Below are positions 17,721 to 26,096 of a stretch of 64,000 nucleotides of DNA, piece after piece. The stretch is from Kribbella pittospori. GTDB taxonomy: Bacteria; Actinomycetota; Actinomycetes; Propionibacteriales; Kribbellaceae. The stretch lies in contig NZ_SJKB01000018.1 in NCBI RefSeq assembly GCF_004331465.1, positions 1 to 64,000 on the forward strand, read 5' to 3'. Below the pieces are notes generated by a model that saw only the letters and a program-made list of their open reading frames with translations, made no database searches and was not told the origin of the DNA. Both the position numbers and the translations under genes were made by a program. How positions within the stretch are numbered: the stretch's first letter is position 1; each line of letters begins with the position of its first letter.

Positions 17721-18491
17721 GTGTTGACTGGACGGTTGGCGAACGAAGTTGTGCTGGTGACGGGGGCTGCTCGGGGGATCGGGCGGGCTGTGGCCGTGAA
17801 GGCGGCTGCGGAGGGTGCGGCCGTGGGGCTGGTCGACGTACTGGCGGATCAGTTGACCGCGACCACGGCGGAGTTGCAGGAGTCCGGGGCGAAGGCCGCG
17901 GCCGCGGTCGGGGACATCACCGACGAGGCCTCCGTGCGCCAAGCGGTGGACAAGTTGACGAACGACCTCGGGCAGCCGGTCACCGTGCTGGTCAACAACG
18001 CGGGCAAGAACGCGTACGCCGATGCGACCAAGATGACAGTGGACGAGTGGGACAGCGTGTTCGACGTGGACCTGAAGGGCGCCTGGCTGATGGCGCGACA
18101 GGTGCTGCCGGCAATGATCGCGGACCGGCACGGGTCGATCGTCAACATCGCGTCGATCCACTCGCAGCTCACCACCGCGGGGATGTTCCCGTACGCCGCG
18201 GCGAAGTCCGGTCTGGTCGGGATGACCCGGTCACTCGCGCTGGATGTTGCCGAGCACAACGTCCGGGTGAACGCGGTCAGCCCGGGCTACATCGGCACCG
18301 ACCTGCTCGAGGAGTTCTTCGACACGATCCCGGGCGAACGCGAGAAGGCTCTCGGCGTCCACCCGCTCGGCCGGATCGGTACGCCGGAGAACGTCGCCGA
18401 GGTGGTCTGCTTCCTCGCCTCCGAAGCCGCCGCCTTCGTCACCGGCGCCAACTGGGCCGTCGACGGCGGTCTCGGCGTCCGCTACGCCTGA
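17721..18491 (+). CDS. SDR-family oxidoreductase (FabG-like)
   Basis: 256 residues, classical short-chain dehydrogenase. TGAARGIG cofactor motif near residue 13, NNAG near 92, catalytic serine in NIASIHS, and YAAAK pair near 155. It ends with the usual GANWAVDGG. A NAD(P)-dependent alcohol dehydrogenase or ketoreductase is expected. GAGGAG at 17712-17717 is 3 bases before the GTG and 6 bases before the following TTG, so the TTG at 17724 may be the true start. Confidence 0.85.
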   Translation: MLTGRLANEVVLVTGAARGIGRAVAVKAAAEGAAVGLVDVLADQLTATTAELQESGAKAAAAVGDITDEASVRQAVDKLTNDLGQPVTVLVNNAGKNAYADATKMTVDEWDSVFDVDLKGAWLMARQVLPAMIADRHGSIVNIASIHSQLTTAGMFPYAAAKSGLVGMTRSLALDVAEHNVRVNAVSPGYIGTDLLEEFFDTIPGEREKALGVHPLGRIGTPENVAEVVCFLASEAAAFVTGANWAVDGGLGVRYA

Positions 18492-18500
18492 CCCCCGGCC

Positions 18501-20024
18501 TCAGTTGGTCGGGTGGTAGGCGCAGTCGTCCGCCAGATCCCCAGGAGTGGTCTTGGTGGTCGTCGGCTTGCCGGTCGGCTTGCGAGTCGTTGCCGTGGTC
18601 GTCGGCAGCGGCTTGGGCACCGCCGCCGGGTTCAGGGCGCGCTTGATGATCTCGCGCATCCCGGCGTAGTTCGGGTTGCGCCCGTTCGGGAAGTTCTTCT
18701 TCTTGTCCAGGTCGATGTTGGTGATCTTCGCCGACTTCACCCGCTGGCCGAGGGTGACGAACGCCGGCAGCAGGTTCTGCGGAATGTCGGTCCGGATCAA
18801 CTGCTCGCCGGCCTTCGCGATCGACTGGTAGTTGGCGAGCACGTTCTGCGGGGTCGCCCGCTCGACGATCGCCTTGATCGTGCAGCGCTGCCGGGCCTGC
18901 CGGGCGAGGTCCGCGCCCGGCACCCGGTAGCGGCCGCGGGCGAACCACATCGCGTCGAAGCCGCTCAGCTCGCGGTCCGGGCCGGGCTGCAGGTAGCGGC
19001 TCGGCGGGATGTCCTTGTCGTCGTCGCCCCCGACCGGGACCGGGTAGTTGATGTTGACCTTGATCCCACCGAGCGCCTGCACGAGTTGCGAGAACCCGAT
19101 CACGTTGATCTGCACGTAGTAGTGCAGCTTCAGCCCGACCGCCTCGCCCACCGACACCTTCAGGATGTCGGCTCCTTCGTTGTCCGACGGACCGAGGATG
19201 CCGGGGTACTTCTGCGGGATCATCCGGTACATCGCGTCCAGGTAGAAGTTCGGCTGCTCCTTGTCGGGGCTGACCTTCGGATCCCAGAACCCGGTCGGAT
19301 ACTTCTCGTGCAGCGGCGAGTCTTCCGGGAACGGCATCCGCATGAAGTTCCGGGTCAGCGAGATCAGCGCGGTGTCACCGGTCTTGGTGTCGATGCTGGC
19401 CACGATGACGGTGTCGGTCCGCGCGCCGTCGCGGTCCGCGCCGTCGTCCGCGCCGAGCAGCAGTACGTTCAGCCGCGGCAACTGGTCCCAGACGTCCTTC
19501 TTCGCGGTGATCGTCGGCCGGGTCTGACTCTTCGACTCCTCCCCGCCGAACACCTTCTGGACCAGGCTGCGCTGCGCCATCAGTGTCTCCGCGCCCATCG
19601 CCGTGCTGGCCGCCATCCCGAAGCACACCAGCCCGATCACCAGCGACCCGAACATCCGCGCACCCGGTCCCGCGGCCAGCGGGCGCAACATCTTGTACGA
19701 CGTGACCAGGACAAGGACCCACAGCAGCGCGACTGCAGCCAGGCCGACGACCATCCACAACAGCAGGGTCGGGTCGAGCGCCCACGCGATCACGTCGTCC
19801 CGGCGCTTCAGGCCGACGTACGCCGCTGCGGCGTACCCGGCGAGGCTGAGCATCGTCACCGCGGTGCCGAGGCGGTACCGGCGGGCGACCAGGTACGCCG
19901 TCCCTGGCAGGAGCGCGCCGAGGACCGCCAGACAAGCAGCGGCAACCGAGGTGTGCCGGCGGGGCTTGGCCCTGCGGGCTCGGGTGGAACCAGAGGCGCG
20001 GCGGGCTCTGCTGCTCGCGGACAT
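18501..20024 (-). CDS. LytR-CpsA-Psr (LCP) family protein
   Basis: 507 residues. A basic N-terminus is followed by about four membrane segments (residues 25-145), more than the single anchor of most LCP proteins. The LCP domain begins near VLLLGADDGADRDG with the D-R-D pattern and RTDTVIVAS, and continues with SLTRNFMR, the arginine that binds prenyl pyrophosphate. LCP enzymes transfer teichoic acid or arabinogalactan-type polymers from lipid carriers to peptidoglycan outside the membrane. A Thr/Lys-rich tail precedes the end. The ATG at 20024 starts the charged N-terminus. Confidence 0.85.
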   Translation of the reverse strand: MSASSRARRASGSTRARRAKPRRHTSVAAACLAVLGALLPGTAYLVARRYRLGTAVTMLSLAGYAAAAYVGLKRRDDVIAWALDPTLLLWMVVGLAAVALLWVLVLVTSYKMLRPLAAGPGARMFGSLVIGLVCFGMAASTAMGAETLMAQRSLVQKVFGGEESKSQTRPTITAKKDVWDQLPRLNVLLLGADDGADRDGARTDTVIVASIDTKTGDTALISLTRNFMRMPFPEDSPLHEKYPTGFWDPKVSPDKEQPNFYLDAMYRMIPQKYPGILGPSDNEGADILKVSVGEAVGLKLHYYVQINVIGFSQLVQALGGIKVNINYPVPVGGDDDKDIPPSRYLQPGPDRELSGFDAMWFARGRYRVPGADLARQARQRCTIKAIVERATPQNVLANYQSIAKAGEQLIRTDIPQNLLPAFVTLGQRVKSAKITNIDLDKKKNFPNGRNPNYAGMREIIKRALNPAAVPKPLPTTTATTRKPTGKPTTTKTTPGDLADDCAYHPTN

Positions 20025-20116
20025 GGGCTCCACTCGGCGGTCGACGGCAGGACAGGTGGATGCGTCCCCGGTGCGCGTCCACTTCCTTCGATTCACCCGG
20101 GCGGCAAAAAGTTGGC

Positions 20117-20611
20117 ATGATCGTCCAGGTGACCGACATTCAGGTACGACGGGCGAAGCCGGACGACGCGGCGGCGCTGGTCCGGCTCCGTGGACTGATG
20201 CTCGCCGCGATGGGCACCGACATCGGCGGACCGGACGCTCCCTGGCGGCCGATCGCGCTGGCCTGGTTCGCCGAGCGGCTCGCGGCGCCGGACACGTTCG
20301 CGGCGTACGTCGTGGACGACCCGGCGGCCGGCGTGGTCGCGGGGGCGGCGGGCGACGTGCTCGTCCACCCGCCGGGCCCGAAGGACCTCAGCACGTACCG
20401 CGGTCACCTGTACAACGTCAGCACCGAGCCGGACTTCCGGCGCCGCGGCCTGGCGCGGGCCTGCGTCGGCGCGCTGATGGACTGGTTCCGCGACGAGACT
20501 CCCGTCGGCGTGGTCGAACTGCACGCGACCGACCTGGGCATCGAGCTCTACCGAGAGCTCGGCTTCACCGAGTCCCGTTACCCGGCACTGCGCCTGCACC
20601 TGACCCGTTGA
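20117..20611 (+). CDS. GNAT-family N-acetyltransferase
   Basis: 164 residues. The acetyl-CoA motif A is visible as VSTEPDFRRRGLARACVGAL (about 99-118), with the C-terminal GIELYRELGF motif B. The substrate is unknown. The start (ATG 20117 or GTG 20129) has no clear ribosome-binding site. Its last 47 bases overlap the end of the convergent arginine deiminase gene. Confidence 0.78.
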   Translation: MIVQVTDIQVRRAKPDDAAALVRLRGLMLAAMGTDIGGPDAPWRPIALAWFAERLAAPDTFAAYVVDDPAAGVVAGAAGDVLVHPPGPKDLSTYRGHLYNVSTEPDFRRRGLARACVGALMDWFRDETPVGVVELHATDLGIELYRELGFTESRYPALRLHLTR

Positions 20612-22385
20612 CCCACCACGGCGTCGCCCGGCTGGTGTCGCGAAGTGCGTTCGTGGAGCAGTGCACCTCACCGCCGCCGAGGTGTGCCCAGAAGAAGTCC
20701 TCGACCCACCGCACCCGTACGCCGTTCTGCCCGAGTGCCTGTTCGGTCGCGTGCCGGAAGACGTCCCGCCCGCCGAGCTTGGGCCCGTGCGGGTCCGGTG
20801 CGGCGAACTGCCGGTCGGTCAGCGACAGCCCGTTGACCAGGCCCGGCGTCATGGCCCGCAGCAGTCCGAACCCCGGAACTCGCTCGAACATCACCGGTAG
20901 GCGGACCAGTTCATCAGCACGCAGACCGGTTGCCTTCAGCAAGATCTTCAGCTGCTCGTCGATGTGCTCGGCCGCAGCCTCGTTGTCCGCCAGCCCGGTG
21001 CTGAGGACCTGGTCGACCGTCGGCTTCGACGGCGAGTTCGTGTCCGCGAACAGCCGTTGGCCGCCGCCACCCTGGCGTTGCACATCCCGCAACAGCTTCA
21101 CCGCGAGTCGTGGATCCGCGACCGCAAGTGTCCAGCCGCGCTCGTTGTTCGCGCGGACCACATGAGTCGTCTCGTCCGCGTGCCCGACGATCAGCCAGGA
21201 CGTGTCGATCACCACCGGCGGTTGGTACCCTTGGCTCGTCACCATCGTGATGAACCCCGGATCCGGGTGCCGCTCGCCCGACCCGTAGACGATCCGCCCG
21301 TGCGGATACCCGTCGTACGGCGGTAGTGACTCGAGGTTGCCGCCCGTGTTCAGCAGGTCGTCGAGGCCGGGGGATGCGGTCTTGCTCAGTTCCTGGACGA
21401 TGCCGACGTCCGGTCCACGCAGGTCGCGGTAGAGCAACCGGCCGGCCGGGCGCGGAGTGTCGACGCCGCCGACCTCCCAGACGTTGCCGGAGCGGATCAG
21501 GATGCGGATCGTGTGCGGCCCACCGACCGCCGGCATGCTCGCCGTGGCCGGCTCGAAGGTGTCCTGCAGCCACATGTCCTTCCAGCCCTTTGGCGTACCT
21601 TCCACGAACCGCAGTTGCGCGGCCGTCGATGCCGTTGCCTTGCGCAAGCTCGTCGCGAACGGTTGCCACTCGCCCGGAACGCCGTCCGGGTACGGCAGAT
21701 TGCCGTCCCACCACCCGGGTCCGTCGGTCGGTTGACCGGCCAGGACCGTCTCGGCCGGCTGAAGATCGTTCTGGAACATCAGCGGCGCGACGCGCATCCG
21801 GACCGTATCGGTGCTGGTCCGGTCGCGATCGGTGACGGTCAAGGTGACGGTGATCTTCCCGTCCCACCGGGCTGGATCGCGAACGATGTCGCGGCCTTCG
21901 AGTGCAAGCCGGACACCACGACGGAGCTCGGCGGCGGTCAGCGTGTTCGTCGCGCGGCCGTTGGCGAACACCCGTGCTTTGCCCGCCGGAGCGATCGTGA
22001 TGCTCGCGGTCGCAGCGCCGGACAGGTTGCGCTGGGCATCGACTCGCAGTGGTGCCAGGTCGGCCGCATCGCGCGCACCGTTGATCCGGTCGTCGGCGCC
22101 ATCGTTGCAGGCGGCAAGTTTCTCGTCGACCGCCCGGCCGGGCTTCTCCAGGTCGGCTGGGTCCACCGTGCAGCGGCGCTGGTCGTCGTCGAGGTTGGGC
22201 AGGAAGATCGCGCCGCGCGTGTCGGTCCAGGTTTCCTCGCCGGCGTCGTCGGCGCGGGTCAGCAGTCCGTCGCGGTTCACGTCTGCGGTCAGTTGGGCGC
22301 CGGGTGGCGCTCCCCAGGCGGCCATCACCGGCGTGGCGGTGGCCAGCAGGGTCGCGGCGGCGAGGCCTGCGGTCCAGCGTCTCAT
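20565..22385 (-). CDS. secreted protein-arginine deiminase (PAD family)
   Basis: 606 residues with a signal peptide (MRRWTAG then a hydrophobic run ending VMA-A). The catalytic set of vertebrate PAD enzymes is present in order: Asp275 in WLQDTFE, His402 and Asp404 in VGHADE, and Cys576 in EVHCSTN. GGNLESLPP and LFADTNSPS are further family blocks. An N-terminal DVNRDGLLTRADD loop may bind calcium. It should convert arginine side chains to citrulline outside the cell. AAGGAG lies 8 bases before the ATG at 22385; an ATG at 22409 is less likely. It differs from the Porphyromonas enzyme family. Confidence 0.85.
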   Translation of the reverse strand: MRRWTAGLAAATLLATATPVMAAWGAPPGAQLTADVNRDGLLTRADDAGEETWTDTRGAIFLPNLDDDQRRCTVDPADLEKPGRAVDEKLAACNDGADDRINGARDAADLAPLRVDAQRNLSGAATASITIAPAGKARVFANGRATNTLTAAELRRGVRLALEGRDIVRDPARWDGKITVTLTVTDRDRTSTDTVRMRVAPLMFQNDLQPAETVLAGQPTDGPGWWDGNLPYPDGVPGEWQPFATSLRKATASTAAQLRFVEGTPKGWKDMWLQDTFEPATASMPAVGGPHTIRILIRSGNVWEVGGVDTPRPAGRLLYRDLRGPDVGIVQELSKTASPGLDDLLNTGGNLESLPPYDGYPHGRIVYGSGERHPDPGFITMVTSQGYQPPVVIDTSWLIVGHADETTHVVRANNERGWTLAVADPRLAVKLLRDVQRQGGGGQRLFADTNSPSKPTVDQVLSTGLADNEAAAEHIDEQLKILLKATGLRADELVRLPVMFERVPGFGLLRAMTPGLVNGLSLTDRQFAAPDPHGPKLGGRDVFRHATEQALGQNGVRVRWVEDFFWAHLGGGEVHCSTNALRDTSRATPWWVNGSGAGAVPGNGTR

Positions 22386-22396
22386 CGAAAGCTCCT

Positions 22397-22447
22397 TTTT
22401 GATACGCATGTGCTTCTTCAGGACAAGCTAACACGGCTGTATCAAAA
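22397..22447. promoter_or_regulatory. long-spaced inverted repeat before the deiminase gene
   Basis: TTTTGATAC (22397-22405) and GTATCAAAA (22439-22447) are exact inverted copies 33 bases apart, straddling the leader and promoter region of the deiminase. The ribosome-binding site of the gene is next to the inner copy. GTATCAAA is also present beside the palindrome at 13361. Confidence 0.4.
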
Positions 22448-22557
22448 CCGGCATCCGATATCCCGGCCGCACCCCGTGGATTGAGAAGGGTTTCGGGGCA
22501 CAGTGGCAAGAGGAAAGTGAGAAGACGCCCACCGGGGTGTCGTGAGGAGCTCACCGG

Positions 22558-23373
22558 ATGCGCCGCTGGAGTGTTGTCAGGACGATCGGGTTGGCCGCCG
22601 CTGTGGTGGTCGCCATCGGGGCCCTGTACGAGTTGCCGGCCAGCCCGTTCGCCCGCCACGGCTACCCGTCCAAGCCGGGTACCGAGACCGCACAGTCGTC
22701 CGCGCAGGGCGTCGTACCGCACCTGTCCACAACAGCCGCACCTGGTGAGAAGCCGGTGCCGGCCAAGCCGAAGGCGGTGATCACCTACCTGATGCGCGGG
22801 ACGCAGTCGTACGCCGTTCTGCCGGCGAATCCGGCGGTGATCGGGCGGGCCGGGACTTTGCTGACATTCCAGATCGCGATCGAGGGCGGTATCAAGGAGA
22901 TCGATCGCGCTGAGCTGGCGCAGTTCGTGCGGGCGACGTACGGCGCTCCGCAGGGATGGGCGTCGCAGGGGAAATGGCGGTTCCGGCAGGTCGGGCCAGG
23001 CGAGACGCCGGACTTCAAGCTGATGGTGGTCACGCCGGAGACGCGCGACACGATCTGTGGCGCCGCGCCGGACCGCTACACCAGTTGCCGGATCGGGGAT
23101 CGCGTTGTCCTCAACGTCGCCCGCTGGGTGCACGGCGTACCGAACTTCGGTGCACCGCTGACGACGTACCGGCAGTACATGATCAACCACGAGACCGGGC
23201 ACCGGCTCGGCCAAGGTCACGAGCTCTGCCCGCGCCCGGGCAAGCCGGCACCGGTCATGCAACAGCAAACCCTTGGTCTACACGGCTGTACGGCGTACGC
23301 CTGGCCATACCTCAACGGCACCCGCTACAAGGGCCGCCTGGGTCAGTACGACGACCCGGTACCTCACTCCTGA
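22558..23373 (+). CDS. DUF3152 family protein, membrane-anchored zinc-site protein
   Basis: 271 residues. One N-terminal membrane anchor (residues 9-26), a proline-rich linker (to about 72), then the DUF3152 domain. The segment HETGHRLGQGH at 211-221 is a zinc-protease-like HExxH with a third histidine ten residues on, followed by a Cys-bounded loop. The family is common in actinobacteria and its substrate is not known. GGAG stands 8 bases before the ATG. The end overlaps the convergent VOC gene by 10 bases. Confidence 0.85.
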   Translation: MRRWSVVRTIGLAAAVVVAIGALYELPASPFARHGYPSKPGTETAQSSAQGVVPHLSTTAAPGEKPVPAKPKAVITYLMRGTQSYAVLPANPAVIGRAGTLLTFQIAIEGGIKEIDRAELAQFVRATYGAPQGWASQGKWRFRQVGPGETPDFKLMVVTPETRDTICGAAPDRYTSCRIGDRVVLNVARWVHGVPNFGAPLTTYRQYMINHETGHRLGQGHELCPRPGKPAPVMQQQTLGLHGCTAYAWPYLNGTRYKGRLGQYDDPVPHS

Positions 23374-23729
23374 ATGATCGAGAGCACGTTGCCGGCCGGG
23401 TCCTTGAACCAGGCGATGAGTGGGCCGACGCCGCGGTAGATGCCGAGCTCGTCCTGGTCGTCGTTGTACCGCTCGAACGTGACGCCGCGATTCGTCAGCT
23501 CACGTGCGGTCGCCGTGATGTCCTCGACCGGGAAGTTGAGGACGGTGTACTCGGCCGGTACGTGATCCTGCTTCGGGTAGACGAGGATCGGGATGCCGCC
23601 TGAGATCTGCAGCTGCAGCATCCCGTTCTCCTCGCCGACGGTGAGTCCCAGCGTGCTGCCGTAGAACTCCTTCGCGGTCGCGATGTCGTCCACGGAGAAT
23701 CCGCTGAACGCCTTGGTGTCCTTGAACAT
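23364..23729 (-). CDS. VOC (glyoxalase/bleomycin-resistance fold) protein
   Basis: 121 residues, a single vicinal-oxygen-chelate domain with two beta-alpha-beta-beta-beta halves (AFSGFSVDDIATAKEFYGST at the start, WFKDPAGNVLSIIQ at the end). Small VOC proteins may be enzymes, binding proteins or drug-sequestering proteins. A perfect 12-base palindrome lies 22 bases upstream. Confidence 0.83.
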   Translation of the reverse strand: MFKDTKAFSGFSVDDIATAKEFYGSTLGLTVGEENGMLQLQISGGIPILVYPKQDHVPAEYTVLNFPVEDITATARELTNRGVTFERYNDDQDELGIYRGVGPLIAWFKDPAGNVLSIIQE

Positions 23730-23750
23730 CTCGAACCTCCTTGTTGACTC

Positions 23751-23762
23751 CCTGATATCAGG
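23751..23762. promoter_or_regulatory. palindrome upstream of VOC gene
   Basis: CCTGATATCAGG, a perfect 12-base palindrome centred between the VOC start and the next gene. Possible operator. Confidence 0.4.
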
Positions 23763-23803
23763 TACGTCGAGGCTGTCGACGGCTCTTCGACACCGCGGCG
23801 AAC

Positions 23804-24385
23804 TCAGTTGTGCAGAGCCATCTGCGGGATCGCCTGCGTGACGGTGGCTGTGACGGCGGCGGATTCGAGGCCGTCGGCAACGGTGTGCAGGAGACGAACC
23901 AAGTGGGCGGCGTCGGTCGGGCCGAGAATCCCTGTGATCACGTCGAGAACGCGGACCGTCAGGCCGTCCAGCTGGGACAGCCGCGCCTGACCCAGCGACG
24001 TCACCGCGAGCTGCGGATTGGTCCGGACCATGCCGAGGGCCTCGAGCTCGGCGATCGCCAGCTCCGCCTCGCCCGGCGTCGTCCCGACCTGCTCCGCCAC
24101 GTCGTCGGCGGTGTGGCGGCCGTTCGCGATCGCGTTCAGCATCAGCGCGGCCGGCATCTTCATCCCGACCGCGTCCTGCAGGCCGAGGATGAGTGGATGC
24201 GCGTGGCCGCGGACTCGCTCGACCGCGTCGAGCAGACGGAGCGCATCGCCGACATTGCCGATCAAGTGCTCGGTCTGGACAGCCTCGAGGCCGGTGGGTT
24301 GGACCCGATCGGATGGTTGCACGACTCCGTCGGTCACTCTTTCAGGGACCGCCAGTGCCTTCGTTCCAGCGTCTTCGATGGTCAC
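23804..24385 (-). CDS. winged-helix protein, MarR-like
   Basis: About 193 residues. The segment from about 90 to 150 (ALMLNAIANGRHTADDVAEQ, then GEAELAIAELEALGMVRTN) reads as a winged helix of the MarR type, but the flanking parts match no family I recognise. The GTG at 24385 has GGAG only 2 bases before it, so the start is doubtful. It is divergent from an SDR gene 94 bases away, which may be its target. Confidence 0.6.
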   Translation of the reverse strand: MTIEDAGTKALAVPERVTDGVVQPSDRVQPTGLEAVQTEHLIGNVGDALRLLDAVERVRGHAHPLILGLQDAVGMKMPAALMLNAIANGRHTADDVAEQVGTTPGEAELAIAELEALGMVRTNPQLAVTSLGQARLSQLDGLTVRVLDVITGILGPTDAAHLVRLLHTVADGLESAAVTATVTQAIPQMALHN

Positions 24386-24479
24386 GTCTCCAGCGTACGG
24401 AGTCGTTCCGACAGCCCGGCGTGTCGTTCCTGAGGAAACCCTGTGAATCTGGACGCTTCGATCATCTACGCTCGCGGGC

Positions 24480-25244
24480 ATGCAGTTGAACGGCAAACGA
24501 GCGCTGGTGATCGGTGGAGGCGGCGGAGGAATCGGACGCGCCGTCAGTGCGGCCTTCGGGGCGGAGGGAGCTGCGGTGGCCGTCGCGGACATCGACCTCG
24601 GCAGGGCCGAAGAGGCGGCCGAGGCGCTGCTGCAGCGCGGCGCGACGGCGTACGCCGTGAGTGGGGATGTCCGTTCGCTGCAGGACATCGAGGCGATGGT
24701 TGCCGCAGCGGTCGAAAATCTCGGCGGACTCGACGTCCTCGTCACGGTGGTGGGCGGGCAGGTCGCGTTCGTGCCGGCGGTCAAGTTGCACGAGATGGCC
24801 GATGAGGACTGGGACACCATCTATGAGGTCAACCTCCGGTACGTCGCGCGCGCAGTCCGGGCGGTGTTGCGCGTGTTCCTCGACCAGGGCAGCGGTGGTG
24901 CGATCGTCAGCGTCGGCTCGGTGACCGGATTCATGGCTGCACCGCAACAGGCGGCGTACGGCGTGATGAAGGCGGGACTGCTCAGCCTGGCCCGGACGGT
25001 CGCTGCCGAGTACGCCGGCGACGGCATCCGGATGAACGTCGCGGCGGCTGGTGCGATCGCGACCGCGGTGGCCAACGCGAACGTGGACGCAGAGGTCGTT
25101 GAGGAGATCCCGGTGGGCCGGTTCGGCAGATCGGAAGAGGTGGCTACGGCCGTCGTCTACCTGGCCTCGGACGCGTCGTCGTACATGACCGGCCAGCAGG
25201 TCGTGCTGGACGGCGGCGTCTCCGTACGCGGGCCGTTCGACTGA
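24480..25244 (+). CDS. SDR-family oxidoreductase
   Basis: 254 residues. Cofactor loop GGGGGGIGR near residue 11 instead of TGxxxGIG, and the usual NNAG is replaced by VVGG. The catalytic serine (SVGSVTG) and Y-G-V-M-K are present, so it is probably active, with an altered nucleotide loop. It ends with YMTGQQVVLDGG as in FabG relatives. It is divergent from the MarR-like gene. Confidence 0.8.
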   Translation: MQLNGKRALVIGGGGGGIGRAVSAAFGAEGAAVAVADIDLGRAEEAAEALLQRGATAYAVSGDVRSLQDIEAMVAAAVENLGGLDVLVTVVGGQVAFVPAVKLHEMADEDWDTIYEVNLRYVARAVRAVLRVFLDQGSGGAIVSVGSVTGFMAAPQQAAYGVMKAGLLSLARTVAAEYAGDGIRMNVAAAGAIATAVANANVDAEVVEEIPVGRFGRSEEVATAVVYLASDASSYMTGQQVVLDGGVSVRGPFD

Positions 25245-25455
25245 CGATCACGACAGTCGAAAACCTGCTCGAAGAATTGGGTCCTGCCCGGTCTCGAAAA
25301 AGTTTTGCCCGCAGCCGGACAAATCGCAGTCGAGGCGTGACTTAGCGTCCGCGTCCTCCGTTGGATCTGACGTGACGGTGAACACACGGCGCACCGGCAC
25401 CGCGCTCGCTCCGCGTTCCCAGGCCGCACATCTCGAAAGACAGCCAGGAGGACCA

Positions 25456-25686
25456 GTGACAACCGCCACCGCCACCCAGACGTCTGAGCGCCGACGCGTC
25501 CGAGTCTGGTTCGGTGAGCACGTGATCGCCGACTACAACGCCGAGCCGGCGTTGGCCGAACGGTACGCACACGCCATGAGCCGTCGCTTCGCCGGACTTC
25601 GGGTCACCAACGACCCGATGCCCGCCGTGGACCGACTCCCCGACCCCCTGCCCGGCGAGCGCATGTGGGACGTAGCACCCCGCTGA
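25456..25686 (+). CDS. small conserved-looking protein of unknown function
   Basis: 76 residues, GTG start with AGGAGG 4 bases before it. After a Thr/Ala-rich leader comes RVRVWFGEHVIADYNAEPAL, a charged amphipathic stretch, then a Pro-rich tail with DPLPGERMWDVAP. No domain was recognised. Good codon usage and the strong ribosome-binding site support a real gene. It is followed by the hairpin-rich gap. Confidence 0.6.
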   Translation: MTTATATQTSERRRVRVWFGEHVIADYNAEPALAERYAHAMSRRFAGLRVTNDPMPAVDRLPDPLPGERMWDVAPR

Positions 25687-25791
25687 GAAAGCCCCCGGTA
25701 CCTTCTCGCGTTCCGTTTCTCACCAGACAACCCACCCGGAAACGCGGCCCGGTCGAGAACCTCACCTCGATCACCCTGAAGGCATCGGTGA

Positions 25792-25955
25792 AGTGCTCCG
25801 CACCGGGTGTGCTTCGGCACCAGCGGCGCCCAGGCACGCACCTCGCGGCACTGGCGAGACATCCACGATGCTCCGCATCGAGGACGCCTCTCCAGGACCC
25901 CGATGCACGCACCTGGACACCGCTGGCACTCGAACCACACCCGGTGCGGAGCACT
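25792..25955 (-). ncRNA. long near-perfect hairpin, candidate structured RNA
   Basis: Left arm 25793-25871 and right arm 25875-25954 are inverted copies around a 3-base loop (TCC, 25872-25874). The outer 19 bases pair perfectly. Over 79 aligned positions I count 62 Watson-Crick pairs, 11 transition differences, 6 transversions and one bulge. All 11 transitions have C or A on the left arm where the complemented right arm has T or G, so in a minus-strand RNA every one is a G-U pair and in a plus-strand RNA every one is a C-A mismatch. This favours a folded RNA read from the minus strand, possibly as read-through from the VOC gene at 26097. No known RNA family was recognised; a mobile inverted repeat is the alternative. 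Confidence 0.55.
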
Positions 25956-25956
25956 A

Positions 25957-25998
25957 GGCGGCAAGCGAGCGTGGGCAGTCTGCCCCTCGCTTGCCGCC
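25957..25998. terminator. strong stem-loop, terminator-like
   Basis: Perfect 13-bp arms (25957-25969, 25986-25998) enclose an inner GGGCA-GTC-TGCCC stem. It is followed on the plus strand by GTTTCTC. It starts 2 bases after the long hairpin. Confidence 0.6.
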
Positions 25999-26050
25999 GT
26001 TTCTCCCCTGCACACATGCGCCTGACAGCACCACCTGAAACCGAAGAACC

Positions 26051-26088
26051 ACGTCCGCACCGGGATCCCCAAGCTCCGGTGCGGACGT
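26051..26088. terminator. bidirectional stem-loop terminator
   Basis: ACGTCCGCACCGG and its exact reverse complement pair over 13 bp with a 12-base loop, then TTTCTCGT on the plus strand. On the minus strand it begins 8 bases after the VOC stop codon, so it probably ends that transcript. Confidence 0.65.
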
Positions 26089-26096
26089 TTCTCGTG

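Larger units (their letters stand above)
25687..26096. other. gene-free, hairpin-rich region
   Basis: 410 bases without a convincing reading frame. It contains three hairpins listed separately (25792-25955, 25957-25998, 26051-26088). The block TCCGCACCGGG occurs both in the first hairpin (25796-25806) and in the third (26054-26064). Confidence 0.75.

Noticed and set aside
25792..25955. Retron or CRISPR-like RNA reading of the hairpin
   Set aside because: No reverse transcriptase, Cas gene or repeated spacer array is present.
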